A stretch of DNA of 64,000 bases from Leguminivora glycinivorella (taxonomy: Eukaryota > Arthropoda > Insecta > Lepidoptera > Tortricidae). The notes under the pieces were generated by a model. That model saw only the letters and a list, made by a program, of their open reading frames with translations, made no database searches and was not told where the DNA came from. Each line of letters starts with the position of its first letter. The first letter of the stretch is position 1. The position numbers and the translations under genes were made by a program. The stretch lies in assembly GCF_023078275.1 (NCBI RefSeq), contig NC_062981.1, positions 19,150,846 to 19,214,845 of the forward strand, written 5' to 3'. Positions 10,983-21,004 of this stretch are shown here, piece after piece.

Positions 10983-13900
10983 TCAGCACTCATTAACCAA
11001 AGGGATTCTAGCGACGCGCGCCGCAGGCCGTTTGAAGACACCGGATTTGGTTTTTACTTCAACCAGTCTGATCCGACCATCCCTACCTGGGAACACCTGC
11101 TGGACGACTGCCTTCGGCCACACATTGCGTGGTGCTCCTGGGTCAACTACTAGAACTAGGTCTCCTACCTTGAGTGGAGTTTGCTCGCTGTTCCACTTCC
11201 TTCTAGGGAGTAGCTCCGGCAAGTATTCCTTTACCCACCTCTGCCAATACATGTCGGCCAGTCGTTGGCTCTTTCGCCACTGCTTCCGAAGAAACAAATC
11301 GGAGTCGTCGAAGGCACCTAAAGCGGGGGTATTAGGAGAAGAGTGGAGAAGGAAGTGGTTGGGTGTCAGAGCACCATCGCTGCCCGGTTCCACGGAGACG
11401 TGGGTTAGCGGGCGGCTGTTGACGATATTCTCGACCTCAGCCATGAAGGTGCCGAGGACCTCGTCCTTCGGCGCCCGCTCCTTCAGGACAACGCTAAGGC
11501 TCCTCTTAACACTGCGTATGAGGCGTTCCCACGCTCCAGCCCAATGTGGACTCGCGGGAGGAATAAACTTCCAACTTGAACCATTAGTCAATGCAAAGTC
11601 ATTGACTGCTTTGTTATCGAGTTCCTGGACAGATCGTTTCAGCTCGGAATCGGCTCCCCGTAGGTTAGTACCATTATCCGAGTAGAAACAGTCTGGCCAT
11701 CCTCGACGCGACGCCATGCGTCGTAACGCCATAATAAGGGAGTCGGTCGTGAGAGAATGCACGATCTCCAAATGGATCGCCCTTACAGTAAGGCAGGTAA
11801 ATATGACACCGTACCTCTTTTGGCGTCCTCGGCCGACCACCACCTCCATCGGGCCAAACAGGTCAAGGCCGCAATGCGTGAATGGCCTCTGGTGATGCGC
11901 CATTCGACCTGGAGGTAACTCACCCATTACAGGTACATGCGGTTGCGCCTTGCGAATTTTACAATACATGCATCTCGCTGCTACATGTTTAACCGTTGGT
12001 CTTATCCTCGTGATTGCATATTTTTCCCTAAGATTATTCACTACTGTCTCCTGATAATCATGTGCAGCCCTCACGTGATAATGCTTCACGAGCAATCGCG
12101 TCACATGGTGCCGCCCGTCCAGTATAATCGGACACTTGGTTTCGGCAGTGACACCCTGTGCGGCATTAATACGGCCGCCGCAGCGAAGGACCCCACAATC
12201 ATCCAGGTAAGGTGACCAGGTAAGTATTCGGCTATTCTTATCGAGACTCATACCTTTTCTGATTGCAGCCAGCTCCGCGCCGAAGCATTCTTCCTGGACC
12301 TGTCGCAGCAGAAGCAGCTCGGCCCGACGCATAAGCTCAGAGTCTTCATAAGTTTGCTTACGACTATTGTGCACGAATACTAACACATGATATGTGCTCT
12401 TCACCAGCCGCAACCACGAAGAGAAACGCTCCGGATTAAATACAGGTAAGTATGTAGCAGGTAAGTCGCTAATTACATTTATTATTTCTGATCTTTCAGG
12501 TTCATCAGCTACGGGGCTGACGATGTTATGCGGCCAAGATGACTCGTCACTCCTCAAGAACGAAGGTCCCTTTAACCACTCGCTTTGGAAAAGAGTGTCA
12601 TCGTAAGTATCGCGGGTTGCGATATCCGCAACGTTCATTTTGGTAGGTACGTACCGCCATTCATTGCTATGCGTGAGCTCATCAATAGCCCCCAACCGGT
12701 TCGCTACGAAAGTTTTATAATTGCGCGCGTCATTCTTAACCCAGTAAAGAAATGTGGTTGAGTCGCTCCAGAAATAACGGCGCTGCACCGCTAATCTGTG
12801 ATCCTTTTGTAGACTGTCCGCAAGTCTCGCTGCTAAAAGAGCTGACTGTAGCTCTGCGCGAGGTATAGTCAACAAAGGTTTCACTGGTACGACTCTGCAC
12901 TTACTTGCTATGAAGGCCACGTATATTTCATTATTATAAATCCAGCGCCAGTAAGCAACAGCACACATAGCTTTAGTGGACGCATCGCAAAAAATATGCA
13001 TTTGTAAATTATTACCATAATCCATATTCGTAGTCGGTGCCCGCATACTCGGCGTAGCACTGGCCGCGTAGCCCTGACAGGTAGGTGGCGGCGTAGTAGG
13101 CGCCGGCTGCGCGGCGACTGCGGGGCGCGCGGGAGAGGGGTCATCTGCTACGCGCGTCGTAGCACTGACCGGCGACCCAGCTGATAGGTTACCTATACCT
13201 ACACCTATACCTAAACCGCTCGTGCCTACAGGACTCAAATAACATCTAGGTATACGTACATGATGCATTTCTTTTAAAAGTTTAATCCACTCGGTCCATT
13301 TGACGAAAATATTATTTGGAATATTTTCGTCCCAATTAATGGATAACTGCCATAAAGACTGTAACATTATCTTACCTTGAATTGTGAATGGTGATAAGAA
13401 ACCAAACACATCGAAGATCGACATAATTACGCGAAGCATGATCCTTTTGGTAGGTACTTGTTTACCGCTAATAATATCGCTAGGTATACGTTTGAGCGAC
13501 AGATCGAACCCAAACTCGTCTGTAGCGGGGAACCAGATAAGACCAAGCGTTCTCTCACCTTCAGGCTGCCGATCTAATTTGAACCTTAAGGCTGCACTGC
13601 CTAAGGCTTCTTTTGGCACGCTGTCCAATATTGCCTTACTGTTACTCGTCCAGTTACACATGTCGAACCCGCCCTGTTTGTGAATAAAAGTAACATCTTT
13701 TACCATTTGTATGGCCGCGGCTTCGTCTGGCAAACTGTCCAAGTAATCGTCCATGTAGTGTTGCTCGCAGACGGCGGCAACTGCAGCAGGCATTGTGGAC
13801 GCGAAACGCTGTGCATTCCTATTTTTGACGTACTGGGCGATAAAAGGGGACGAATTAGCGCCGAACACTAGTGACGTCATAGCATATGTTTTGACTGGCT

Positions 13901-16706
13901 GTTTAGAGTCCGTCCTCCATAAAAACCTGAGTGCGTCCTGGTCCTCGGGTCGTATTTTGACCCTTAGGAACATGTCACGCAAATCCCCGGCCACAGCGTA
14001 CCTATTCTCTCTGAATCGTACCATGATGCCGAATAGGGACGCGAGTAGGTCGGGGCCTTGCAGTAGGTAATCATTCAAGGACATACCTTTACTTTTTGCT
14101 GCGCAGTCAAAAACAAGACGTAGTTTTTTTTTGTTTAAATTATTCACAGCATGATGTGGCAAATACCATGTGTGAGGGGACGTGGACTGTGGGTCAATGA
14201 CCTCTCGTGCAAAATCATTTTGGAACAAATGATTTACTCGATCCGTGTACTTTTGGGCATACTCACTGTTCGCCGCCATTTTCTTTTCAACTCCCTTTAA
14301 CCTGTTTAGAGCGTTAGGATAACTGTCAGGCATCACGCTATTCTCGTCGCGCCACGGCAGGCCCACTTGCCACCTGCCGGCAGCGAAGGTCGCCGTGCGG
14401 TCTAGCTGAGCTAAAGCGCGAATATCATCGCTGTTCTGACGAGGTTTGTTACACACACCTAAGGAGTCGATGGAAAAATAACGTCTTACCTCCTCATGAA
14501 GGTCTTGGAGCGCGCCGTCGGCTGCGCTCGCGCTGGGCGCGCCGCCGCCGCTCGCCGCCACCAGCAGCAGGTTGTGGGCGGGGCGGGTCGCTCGGCCGTG
14601 CGGCCCGCGCACCTTCCCATGTATGGACCAACCTAAGACAGTACGCGTAGCGAACGGCTCAAAGGGCTTACCCTCACATATTTCTAACGGCTTAATTAAA
14701 TTATAATTATCCTGCCCAATTAAAACCTCAGGTACACTAGAAATTACATTAGGGGACCATTCGTCCTTTAATTTTTGTAAGTGGGCAAATTTATTACAAT
14801 CAATGGACCTAAAGTCCTGCTTAGGAATGTCTAAATTATCTACAGCACGGAAATCTATATTAAATACATCGTTACCATTATAACTAGATACATCAATAGA
14901 TATAACTGTAGCAGTACACTCTAACTGGCTATCTTTCCATGCACCGTTTACTCGCATAGTCTCGGTGCGCCCGCGCAGGCCGGCGCGCTCGGCGAACGAT
15001 TTACTGATAAGACTGATACTACTTCCGTCATCTAAAAATGCACCTGTCGTAAACACACCGTTAGGTCCGCGTATTTTTATCGGCACTACTTTTAGGAACA
15101 CTTTTTGGGTATTTAAGTTTATAAAGGATACCGTTTCCGTGGTAGGGCCCGACTCAGCTGTTTCCGGTGTACGTGAAGATTCCACAGTTGCATCTTTATC
15201 GTTATCGCGACTTTGCACATAATGTAATAGTTGATGATGCGCCTCGCCGCACCCGTCCTTGTCGCACGCGGGCGCGGGGCACGTCTCGCGGTCGTGACGG
15301 GACACCAGGCACTTGTAGCAAATTCCGTGGCGTTTCACGTGACGCCACCGGTCCTTCCTTAACGCCTTTTTAAACATCTTGCATTTAGTTAACTCGTGAT
15401 TAGCACCGCGGCAAAATAAACACTTGTTGTCACTGGGCGCCGCCGATTGTAGTAATACCGTTTGCTGGCGGTTTGTGTTATTATTATCACTTTTGTTTCT
15501 AGAGTGATTTTGATAACTATTCCGTTGGTCAGTGACGTGAATGTTCGCTGTAGTAGTTATTTTGATTGCTTCGATGTTTAAGAAGTCTCCGAGTATCTCC
15601 AAGCGTGGTTTCTTGCCTTCTTCTATTATAGGGAAACTGTAGTCAGACCATTTCGATATAATGACCGTAGGTAATTTAGATAAAATTATATTTGCCATGT
15701 TTACGTCGTGTAGGTATTCTTTGCGGCCGACTGCATGTACGGCTGCGAAGTTCTGAACTTTGACTGAGAATGATACGATGTCTTTACTGTACTCGTTTGA
15801 CATAGATGGTAGTTTCCGTAATCCTTGCATGATGCGAGTTAAGATGCTCTCTGGATTTCCACATACCAGTTCCAAGGTTTTCATCACAATGTCAGGCGAC
15901 GTGGCAGTAACCATTAAAGCTGAAACTGCTTCTCGGGCAGTTCCGTGTAGACATTTTCTCAGTCTCCATAGATTCTCCTTCGGGCTGAATCCGCACACTT
16001 CTGTAGACTCTTGATAGGCCTGCTTAAATTGTAGCCAGTCCAAAGGGTCGCCAGAGTAGCTAGGCAGGTCTCTGGGAGTACATAATCGGCTTAGCAGGTT
16101 TTTGTTTGTACTTTGTTTAGCTGTACTTGCGGTTAGATTTTGTAGTGCACTTGCGAGCATATGGATCGCTCCATTAGAGGTGCCGGGGTCAACGACCGGC
16201 GGCGGGCACGGCAGGTCCGGCTGTGTACCATGATCGGGGACTTGCTGCGCGGCGGATTCCAGCTCGCGTTGGCTCTGTTCTAGCCACTTCTCCACTTCAC
16301 TCTGTTTGTCAGTGTGCAGATCATCATGTGGACTGTAGTTTTCTTGTTCCTCATCTCTTAGGTTAGCTAAATCAGCCTCGAGCTTCTTGTCGATGAGGGC
16401 CATTTGGATACGCGCTTTTTCTTGAGCGGCTTCTAGTTCCAGCTGTTTTCTTCGAGCCAGGACAGACGACGATGACGACTTGGACTTCGGCCCCGTTAGC
16501 GAAGCGGCCGTTCGTGGCGCCGGACGGCGCTCTGATTTTACGCTGCTACCCGACAGTTTGAACGCGGGGACGTTAATCTTCATTTCGTCATTGTTCTGGT
16601 TTGTATTTCCTTCAGTTGGCTGCGAAGGTACTTGCAGCTGACGTTGTCTATCCTCTTCTGCCTTTCTTTCGCGTTCCTTGCGCGTTGTACTGCGAGTATT
16701 AACCAT
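10983..16706 (-). CDS. BEL/Pao gag-pol polyprotein
   Basis: 1907 codons without a stop. The ATG at 16706 (MVNTRSTTRK) was chosen; an in-frame ATG at 16730 is possible. In order on the minus strand: a charged coiled-coil N-terminus and gag; CCHC knuckles (CLFCRGANHELTKC near 15420, CYKCLVSRHDRETC near 15300); aspartic protease LDDGSS near 15035; reverse transcriptase with YMDD near 13755; RNase H/Pao region FCDAS near 12985; an integrase zinc region; integrase D (LDLFGP, about 11860), D (DNGTN, about 11680) and E (WERLIRS, about 11525); and a C-terminal domain like that of BEL elements. No envelope ORF follows. All core catalytic motifs seen are intact, so it may be active. An unusual Ala/Pro/Thr-rich stretch lies between the RT and RNase H regions. 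Confidence 0.95.
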   Translation of the reverse strand: MVNTRSTTRKERERKAEEDRQRQLQVPSQPTEGNTNQNNDEMKINVPAFKLSGSSVKSERRPAPRTAASLTGPKSKSSSSSVLARRKQLELEAAQEKARIQMALIDKKLEADLANLRDEEQENYSPHDDLHTDKQSEVEKWLEQSQRELESAAQQVPDHGTQPDLPCPPPVVDPGTSNGAIHMLASALQNLTASTAKQSTNKNLLSRLCTPRDLPSYSGDPLDWLQFKQAYQESTEVCGFSPKENLWRLRKCLHGTAREAVSALMVTATSPDIVMKTLELVCGNPESILTRIMQGLRKLPSMSNEYSKDIVSFSVKVQNFAAVHAVGRKEYLHDVNMANIILSKLPTVIISKWSDYSFPIIEEGKKPRLEILGDFLNIEAIKITTTANIHVTDQRNSYQNHSRNKSDNNNTNRQQTVLLQSAAPSDNKCLFCRGANHELTKCKMFKKALRKDRWRHVKRHGICYKCLVSRHDRETCPAPACDKDGCGEAHHQLLHYVQSRDNDKDATVESSRTPETAESGPTTETVSFINLNTQKVFLKVVPIKIRGPNGVFTTGAFLDDGSSISLISKSFAERAGLRGRTETMRVNGAWKDSQLECTATVISIDVSSYNGNDVFNIDFRAVDNLDIPKQDFRSIDCNKFAHLQKLKDEWSPNVISSVPEVLIGQDNYNLIKPLEICEGKPFEPFATRTVLGWSIHGKVRGPHGRATRPAHNLLLVAASGGGAPSASAADGALQDLHEEVRRYFSIDSLGVCNKPRQNSDDIRALAQLDRTATFAAGRWQVGLPWRDENSVMPDSYPNALNRLKGVEKKMAANSEYAQKYTDRVNHLFQNDFAREVIDPQSTSPHTWYLPHHAVNNLNKKKLRLVFDCAAKSKGMSLNDYLLQGPDLLASLFGIMVRFRENRYAVAGDLRDMFLRVKIRPEDQDALRFLWRTDSKQPVKTYAMTSLVFGANSSPFIAQYVKNRNAQRFASTMPAAVAAVCEQHYMDDYLDSLPDEAAAIQMVKDVTFIHKQGGFDMCNWTSNSKAILDSVPKEALGSAALRFKLDRQPEGERTLGLIWFPATDEFGFDLSLKRIPSDIISGKQVPTKRIMLRVIMSIFDVFGFLSPFTIQGKIMLQSLWQLSINWDENIPNNIFVKWTEWIKLLKEMHHVRIPRCYLSPVGTSGLGIGVGIGNLSAGSPVSATTRVADDPSPARPAVAAQPAPTTPPPTCQGYAASATPSMRAPTTNMDYGNNLQMHIFCDASTKAMCAVAYWRWIYNNEIYVAFIASKCRVVPVKPLLTIPRAELQSALLAARLADSLQKDHRLAVQRRYFWSDSTTFLYWVKNDARNYKTFVANRLGAIDELTHSNEWRYVPTKMNVADIATRDTYDDTLFQSEWLKGPSFLRSDESSWPHNIVSPVADEPERSEIINVISDLPATYLPVFNPERFSSWLRLVKSTYHVLVFVHNSRKQTYEDSELMRRAELLLLRQVQEECFGAELAAIRKGMSLDKNSRILTWSPYLDDCGVLRCGGRINAAQGVTAETKCPIILDGRHHVTRLLVKHYHVRAAHDYQETVVNNLREKYAITRIRPTVKHVAARCMYCKIRKAQPHVPVMGELPPGRMAHHQRPFTHCGLDLFGPMEVVVGRGRQKRYGVIFTCLTVRAIHLEIVHSLTTDSLIMALRRMASRRGWPDCFYSDNGTNLRGADSELKRSVQELDNKAVNDFALTNGSSWKFIPPASPHWAGAWERLIRSVKRSLSVVLKERAPKDEVLGTFMAEVENIVNSRPLTHVSVEPGSDGALTPNHFLLHSSPNTPALGAFDDSDLFLRKQWRKSQRLADMYWQRWVKEYLPELLPRRKWNSEQTPLKVGDLVLVVDPGAPRNVWPKAVVQQVFPGRDGRIRLVEVKTKSGVFKRPAARVARIPLVNEC

Positions 16707-16751
16707 CTTCGTAGGCGGAGTATGGAACATAAATCCGGTCGAAGTGACCAC

Positions 16752-16966
16752 TGTTGATGGTGAGGGTGTTCCACAATGAAAGCAGTATGTACGTGTGTCG
16801 CGCGCGGATAGACAAGCCGACTGACGAGCGGTCGGAAAAGAAACCGTTACAACCTTGTCGCTGCGTCACACGTATATCTACCTCCAAATTTCAACCATAA
16901 AGTAATATTACTTAATAACAACCCTAAAAACAACTTAAAATAAACCGTTTGAGCACGTCGCTAACA
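16752..16966 (-). repeat. 5' LTR of the BEL/Pao element
   Basis: 215 bp, identical by eye to the LTR at 10748-10962. The polyprotein start lies 46 bp from its inner edge on the minus strand. Confidence 0.93.
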
Positions 16967-17495
16967 CAGTCTAAAGACCAATTGGCGACTTTGGATCACT
17001 TGTTTGAGATCTTCTAAATCTTATTAGGCGTGCTAGATGGATCACTAACCTGGGAATAGGGTGCAATCATCAGGCATGACAGACAAATCGCGCAACCGAC
17101 GCATCGAGTTAGAGTCCGGCGCGGGCCTTAGATTACTCTACTAAGTTATCGTGTCCCACAGTATCGAGTTGTCATCTCAAATCTCAATCTGAAGAACCGA
17201 CGCATCACGATCGCGACCGCATGAATGACCCAATAATTACCAACCCGAAGTAAAACCTAGGATTTAGCCAACCAACGGCGGTAAAAATGGTTTTTGGTGG
17301 ATACTTAGTAAATACAAATACATAACACTTACAGTGAAGTCCTACTTTTATGACGTGTTAACGGATTATCGATTAACTTTAACTTCCGTTAAATCTACCG
17401 AAATGTATCGCTTTAACGATTAACGAAGTTAACTTTTTAAGTAACGGATTAACGATTATCGAAGTTAACTATTTGATTAACGGTGCCCAGCTATG

Positions 17496-17648
17496 ATAAT
17501 ATATAAATACTTATATACATAGAAAACATCCATGACTCAGGAACAAATATCTGTGTTCATCACACAAATAAATGCCCATACCGGGATTCGAACCCGGGAC
17601 CGCGGCACAGCAGGCAGGGTCACTACCGACTGCGCCAGACCGGTCGTC
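17496..17648 (-). mobile_element. tRNA-derived SINE, 5' half (split)
   Basis: This carries the pol III promoter of the SINE cut at 10476. On the minus strand it has an A-box TGGCGCAGTCGG near 17635 and a B-box GGTTCGAATCC near 17590. It is a SINE head, not a functional tRNA gene: the same tail follows it in every copy. Confidence 0.85.
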
Positions 17649-17995
17649 AAATTAATTAGATGTCTCATAATTGTTATGAAATAGCATATCATAACCAAAT
17701 AATAGGTTAATTTAAACTCCATTGTATTATTAGAATGATAAATAAACAAGCGTATTTCAGTAAATACGTTATTCTAGAATATTTACATTTTAATAACCTA
17801 TAAGTAGATAACAGAAAACGAAGTATACAAGTAGATAAGGTCAAGGTCCAAAATATCGATGCGGCCGATGCACCAAAAATATGTAAAGGTATATACTAAT
17901 ACACGACTTTATTATCATGTACAACTAGGGAACAAATCAAATTATTTTATTGTTTTTTTTTATTTCTTCTTTTTCAAGTAGTCACACTACTAATA

Positions 17996-18222
17996 TATAT
18001 AAATTGAAATAGATATCATACACGAAAGAAAAAACGACAAAGCCCACTGGTGGCCGAGCCGGAAATCGAACCCGGGTCTTCAGCTTTATTACGCGGCTAA
18101 TGTCATTACCACTAGACCACCCGTCCGCTATCATGTGTTGTTCGATTCCCAGCTCGGCCACCAGTGGGCCTTGTCGTTTTTTCTTTCGTGTATGATATCT
18201 ATTTCAATTTATATTTATTATG
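17996..18222. repeat. Head-to-head tRNA-SINE palindrome
   Basis: The left arm (minus-strand SINE: CCACCAGTGGGCTTTGTCG and GATATCATACACGAAAG sequence) mirrors the right arm (GCCACCAGTGGGCCTTGTCG then TTTCTTTCGTGTATGATATC). The left arm has a tRNA-like head with a GGTCTAGTGGTAA A-box and GGTTCGATTTCC B-box. The right arm is partial. The right-arm tail recurs alone at about 59585-59635. Confidence 0.75.
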
Positions 18223-18835
18223 TAATTTAAAAAAATCTGTGCTGATCGGAAATATTCAACTTACATCCCGGTGCCGGTGAATATACAGTATTATATAAAT
18301 GTGTGTGTGTGTGCGTGTACTTAATTTTGAACGCCTTGCCCACTTAACTCTTTAGTAAGTTAGCATAGCAACTACATTTAGTAATTTTACGCTAAATTAG
18401 TTTTCACGATAATATTAGGCCTTGACTGTAGGTATGTACTAGGTACATGTAGGTGTAGAATGTAAGGAAATCGAAATTATAAATTATGACTATGTAATAA
18501 CGACAACATTTTTTATTTGAGTTGTTATATCAAGTAGGTACAAAGAATTAAAAAATAATACAAAAATATTATGTTAATACAGTTCATAGAGAAACACCGA
18601 TTAGGAGAAGAACTTTAATCACGTCCAATAATTAATATTCAACTGATAAATATTGTATTCAGTCTTTTGTGTTTTAGTATTTTTCATAAGTATTTTGTAG
18701 TTTGTACAAGGTGCCTACTCTTGCAATAGGTACCTTGTACAAACTACAAATATTGTACCCGGCTCGAAGGACCATTAAATATCATTTTTTGTAAATTGTG
18801 AGTTTTTATTTAACATTTTAAGTTCTCGCGCTTTG

Positions 18836-19895
18836 TACAGTCGACTACAAAGAGATGTATCCATTTTTTCACCTTATTGCATTGTAATAAGGTGAAAAAG
18901 TGTATATGTCGCAGTAAGATAGATAAAGCCGTTATATAGTTATAACCCTAGGAATATATTTATACGTCGTAACATAGTTAAAAGAAAGCGATTAATTTCT
19001 ATCTTACTAGGAATATAACTATAATACTAAACTAGTTTAGTCATATAGTTATATGACTGGATTCAGTTTAGTGAAATGATTGTAGGCAGGAGTGCGGCGG
19101 TGCGGCGGAGGTATAGTTATAACCCTAGGGATATAATTATATGCCGTAACATAGCTAAACGAAAGCGATTCCTTACCATCTTACTAGGAATATAATTATA
19201 ATACGTTACTAGTTTAGTTATATAATTATATCACTGGATTAAACTTAGTCTAGGGATATAATTATAATACGTCTCTAGTTAAGTAATATAGTTATATAAC
19301 TGGATTAAGTTCAGTAGTATAATTGTAGCAGTGTAGTGCGGCCACTGTTACGTTTTAACTAATATAGCTTGGATTCGTTTGTTTAGTAACCAAACCTCGT
19401 GTACTATGTTCGGATCGATACAAAATAAACTTTGTTCTAACGTCAGTGACGGTGTTGTTATTCCAAATCGTCCCGCTATACGTATTATAAAACACTGATT
19501 TAAACTTTCACCATTTTTACACATATTTAAAATTGCAAACGGGACTTAATACATAGTAATACGCGATTAAGTCCCGTTTGCAATTTTAAATACCGTATTA
19601 TAATTATATTCCTAGTAAGATGGTTCTGAATCGCTCCCTTATATCCCTAGGGTTATAACTATACCTCCGCCGCACCGCTGCACTCCTGCCTACAATCATT
19701 TCACTAAACTGAATCCAGTCATATAACTATATAACTAAACTAGTAACGTATTATAGTTATATTCCTAGTAAGATAGCAATTAATCGCTTTCGTTTAACTA
19801 TGTTACGACGTATAATTATATTCCTAGGGTTATAACTATATAACGGCTTTATCTATCTTACTGCGACATATACATCTCTTTGTAGTCGACTGTAC
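18836..19895. repeat. Foldback element with tandem internal modules
   Basis: Ends GTACAGTCGACTACAAAGAG and CTCTTTGTAGTCGACTGTAC are inverted. The left arm contains about three tandem variants of a module with TATAGTTATAACCCTAGG, TCTTACTAGGAATATA and ATATGACTGGATT (near 18935, 19110 and 19250). The right arm (about 19600-19890) carries one inverted module. A smaller palindrome (AAACGGGACTTAAT) sits between the arms. No ORF is present. Confidence 0.8.
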
Positions 19896-21004
19896 ACATA
19901 TTTAAAGTCAGACACAGGTCGAACGCGATTAATTAACATTATTTTACCCACAGATTTAAGTTTTTTGCTCTGAGATTTTACCTTTTTTGCAACGTTTCGG
20001 CTAAGTTGCACAGGCCAGGTTGACTGGTCTTCCGCGACCACGGCTAATGGAACCTGCCAGAAACGTTTGGAAAAAAGGTAAAATAATGTTTTTTTTATTT
20101 CTTTGCACTGAAACTGAGAGAAAGTTCAAATACAGGTCAATTCATAAGAACTGACACGAATGAGTGAAATATCTGTGTGATTGTGAATTATAGACCATTA
20201 AACAAATGTTGGCACTAATAAAAGACGGAAAATTTGAAAAATGTAGGGTCTAGCGGCGAATTCTCTTCATACACCTTGACGTTGGCGGGATCATCGACGA
20301 GCGATGTATTTCGCGCCTTTTTTAGTGCCAAGATTTGGTTGACCGTCCACAATTGACAACATTTCATATTTTTGAGTACTACTTTTTATTGTTTGGCTTG
20401 AAAGAACTCAATACTAAAAGATACACGTATTTATTTATTTTTCCAAAAACTGCTATTTTAATGAGAAAATCCCTTCTTATTACTACTTCGAGCAGAAAGA
20501 GCGTAAGTTACAAACGTCAAGACACAGCTTCGTGACGTCACATGTGTTGTTTCATACACCTAAGAAAACGACAAAATCATTTCTAAAAAAAAAGTTTTAA
20601 CAGTCAGCTCAAACAGTCCGGTATGTCGGACTGTCAAGTGTCACTGTCAACCAATAGTGAATGACTACGAACCATAAAATAAGCCATGAAATTTTTAATA
20701 TTTTTGCTACGAACTGTGATAGGTGTAACTGTCAAACTCAAGTGACATCCCAACTGGAAGATTTTTTTGTTATAGTGGCAGCTCTAAATCAGCTATTTGA
20801 CGTCACTTCCCCTTTAAACTATTTTTAAGATTTTTTATACTAAAAATACGGAAAAAAAATTTAAAAAATATTTATGTGATCTACAAGCGTACCGTATATC
20901 TCGAAATGGTTTTCGATTTAGGGACATTGAAAATTTTGAAACGTTGTCAATTATGCATTCTGCGATAGTAGAATTATTTTTAACTCAACAATCTTAATCT
21001 AATA
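19896..21004. other. Gene-poor stretch downstream of SMARCAL1
   Basis: This is AT-rich sequence 3' of the SMARCAL1 stop. Around 19960-20090 a block containing GCAACGTTTCGGCTAAG and GGTTGACTGGTCTTCC looks like repeat sequence of unknown class. I see no convincing exon. Confidence 0.5.

Larger units (their letters stand above)
10748..16966 (-). mobile_element. BEL/Pao LTR retrotransposon, structurally complete
   Basis: It is 6219 bp, bounded by LTRs at 10748-10962 and 16752-16966 that read as identical by eye. It is flanked by the 5-bp duplication CAGTC (10743-10747 and 16967-16971). The minus strand after the 5' LTR carries TGGTCACTTCGAC, a candidate primer-binding site (about 16738-16750). 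AGGGTGGGGCG next to the 3' LTR (10963-10973) is a candidate polypurine tract. One long ORF fills the interior. The hAT copy at 38.2 kb has the uninterrupted target site (AAACAGTCTAAAG). Confidence 0.95.
10477..17495. mobile_element. hAT-type element split by a BEL/Pao retrotransposon
   Basis: Its ends are CATAGCTGGGCA and TGCCCAGCTATG, flanked by the 8-bp duplication ATAATATA (10469-10476 and 17496-17503). An 8-bp duplication is the hAT hallmark. Subterminal regions are full of GTTAATCGTTAAT-like inverted motifs. No transposase is visible, so it is non-autonomous. Without the BEL insertion it would be about 0.8 kb, matching the copy at 38245-39097. Confidence 0.85.

Noticed and set aside
10945..11685. 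246-codon ORF antisense to the BEL/Pao integrase region
   Set aside because: It is the shadow of the polyprotein on the other strand, has no domain of its own, and overlaps the LTR edge.
17577..17648. tRNA gene
   Set aside because: A- and B-boxes are present, but the same SINE body follows in all copies. The same reasoning rejects tRNA calls at 18060, 25714, 25957, 26815, 31011 and 48360.
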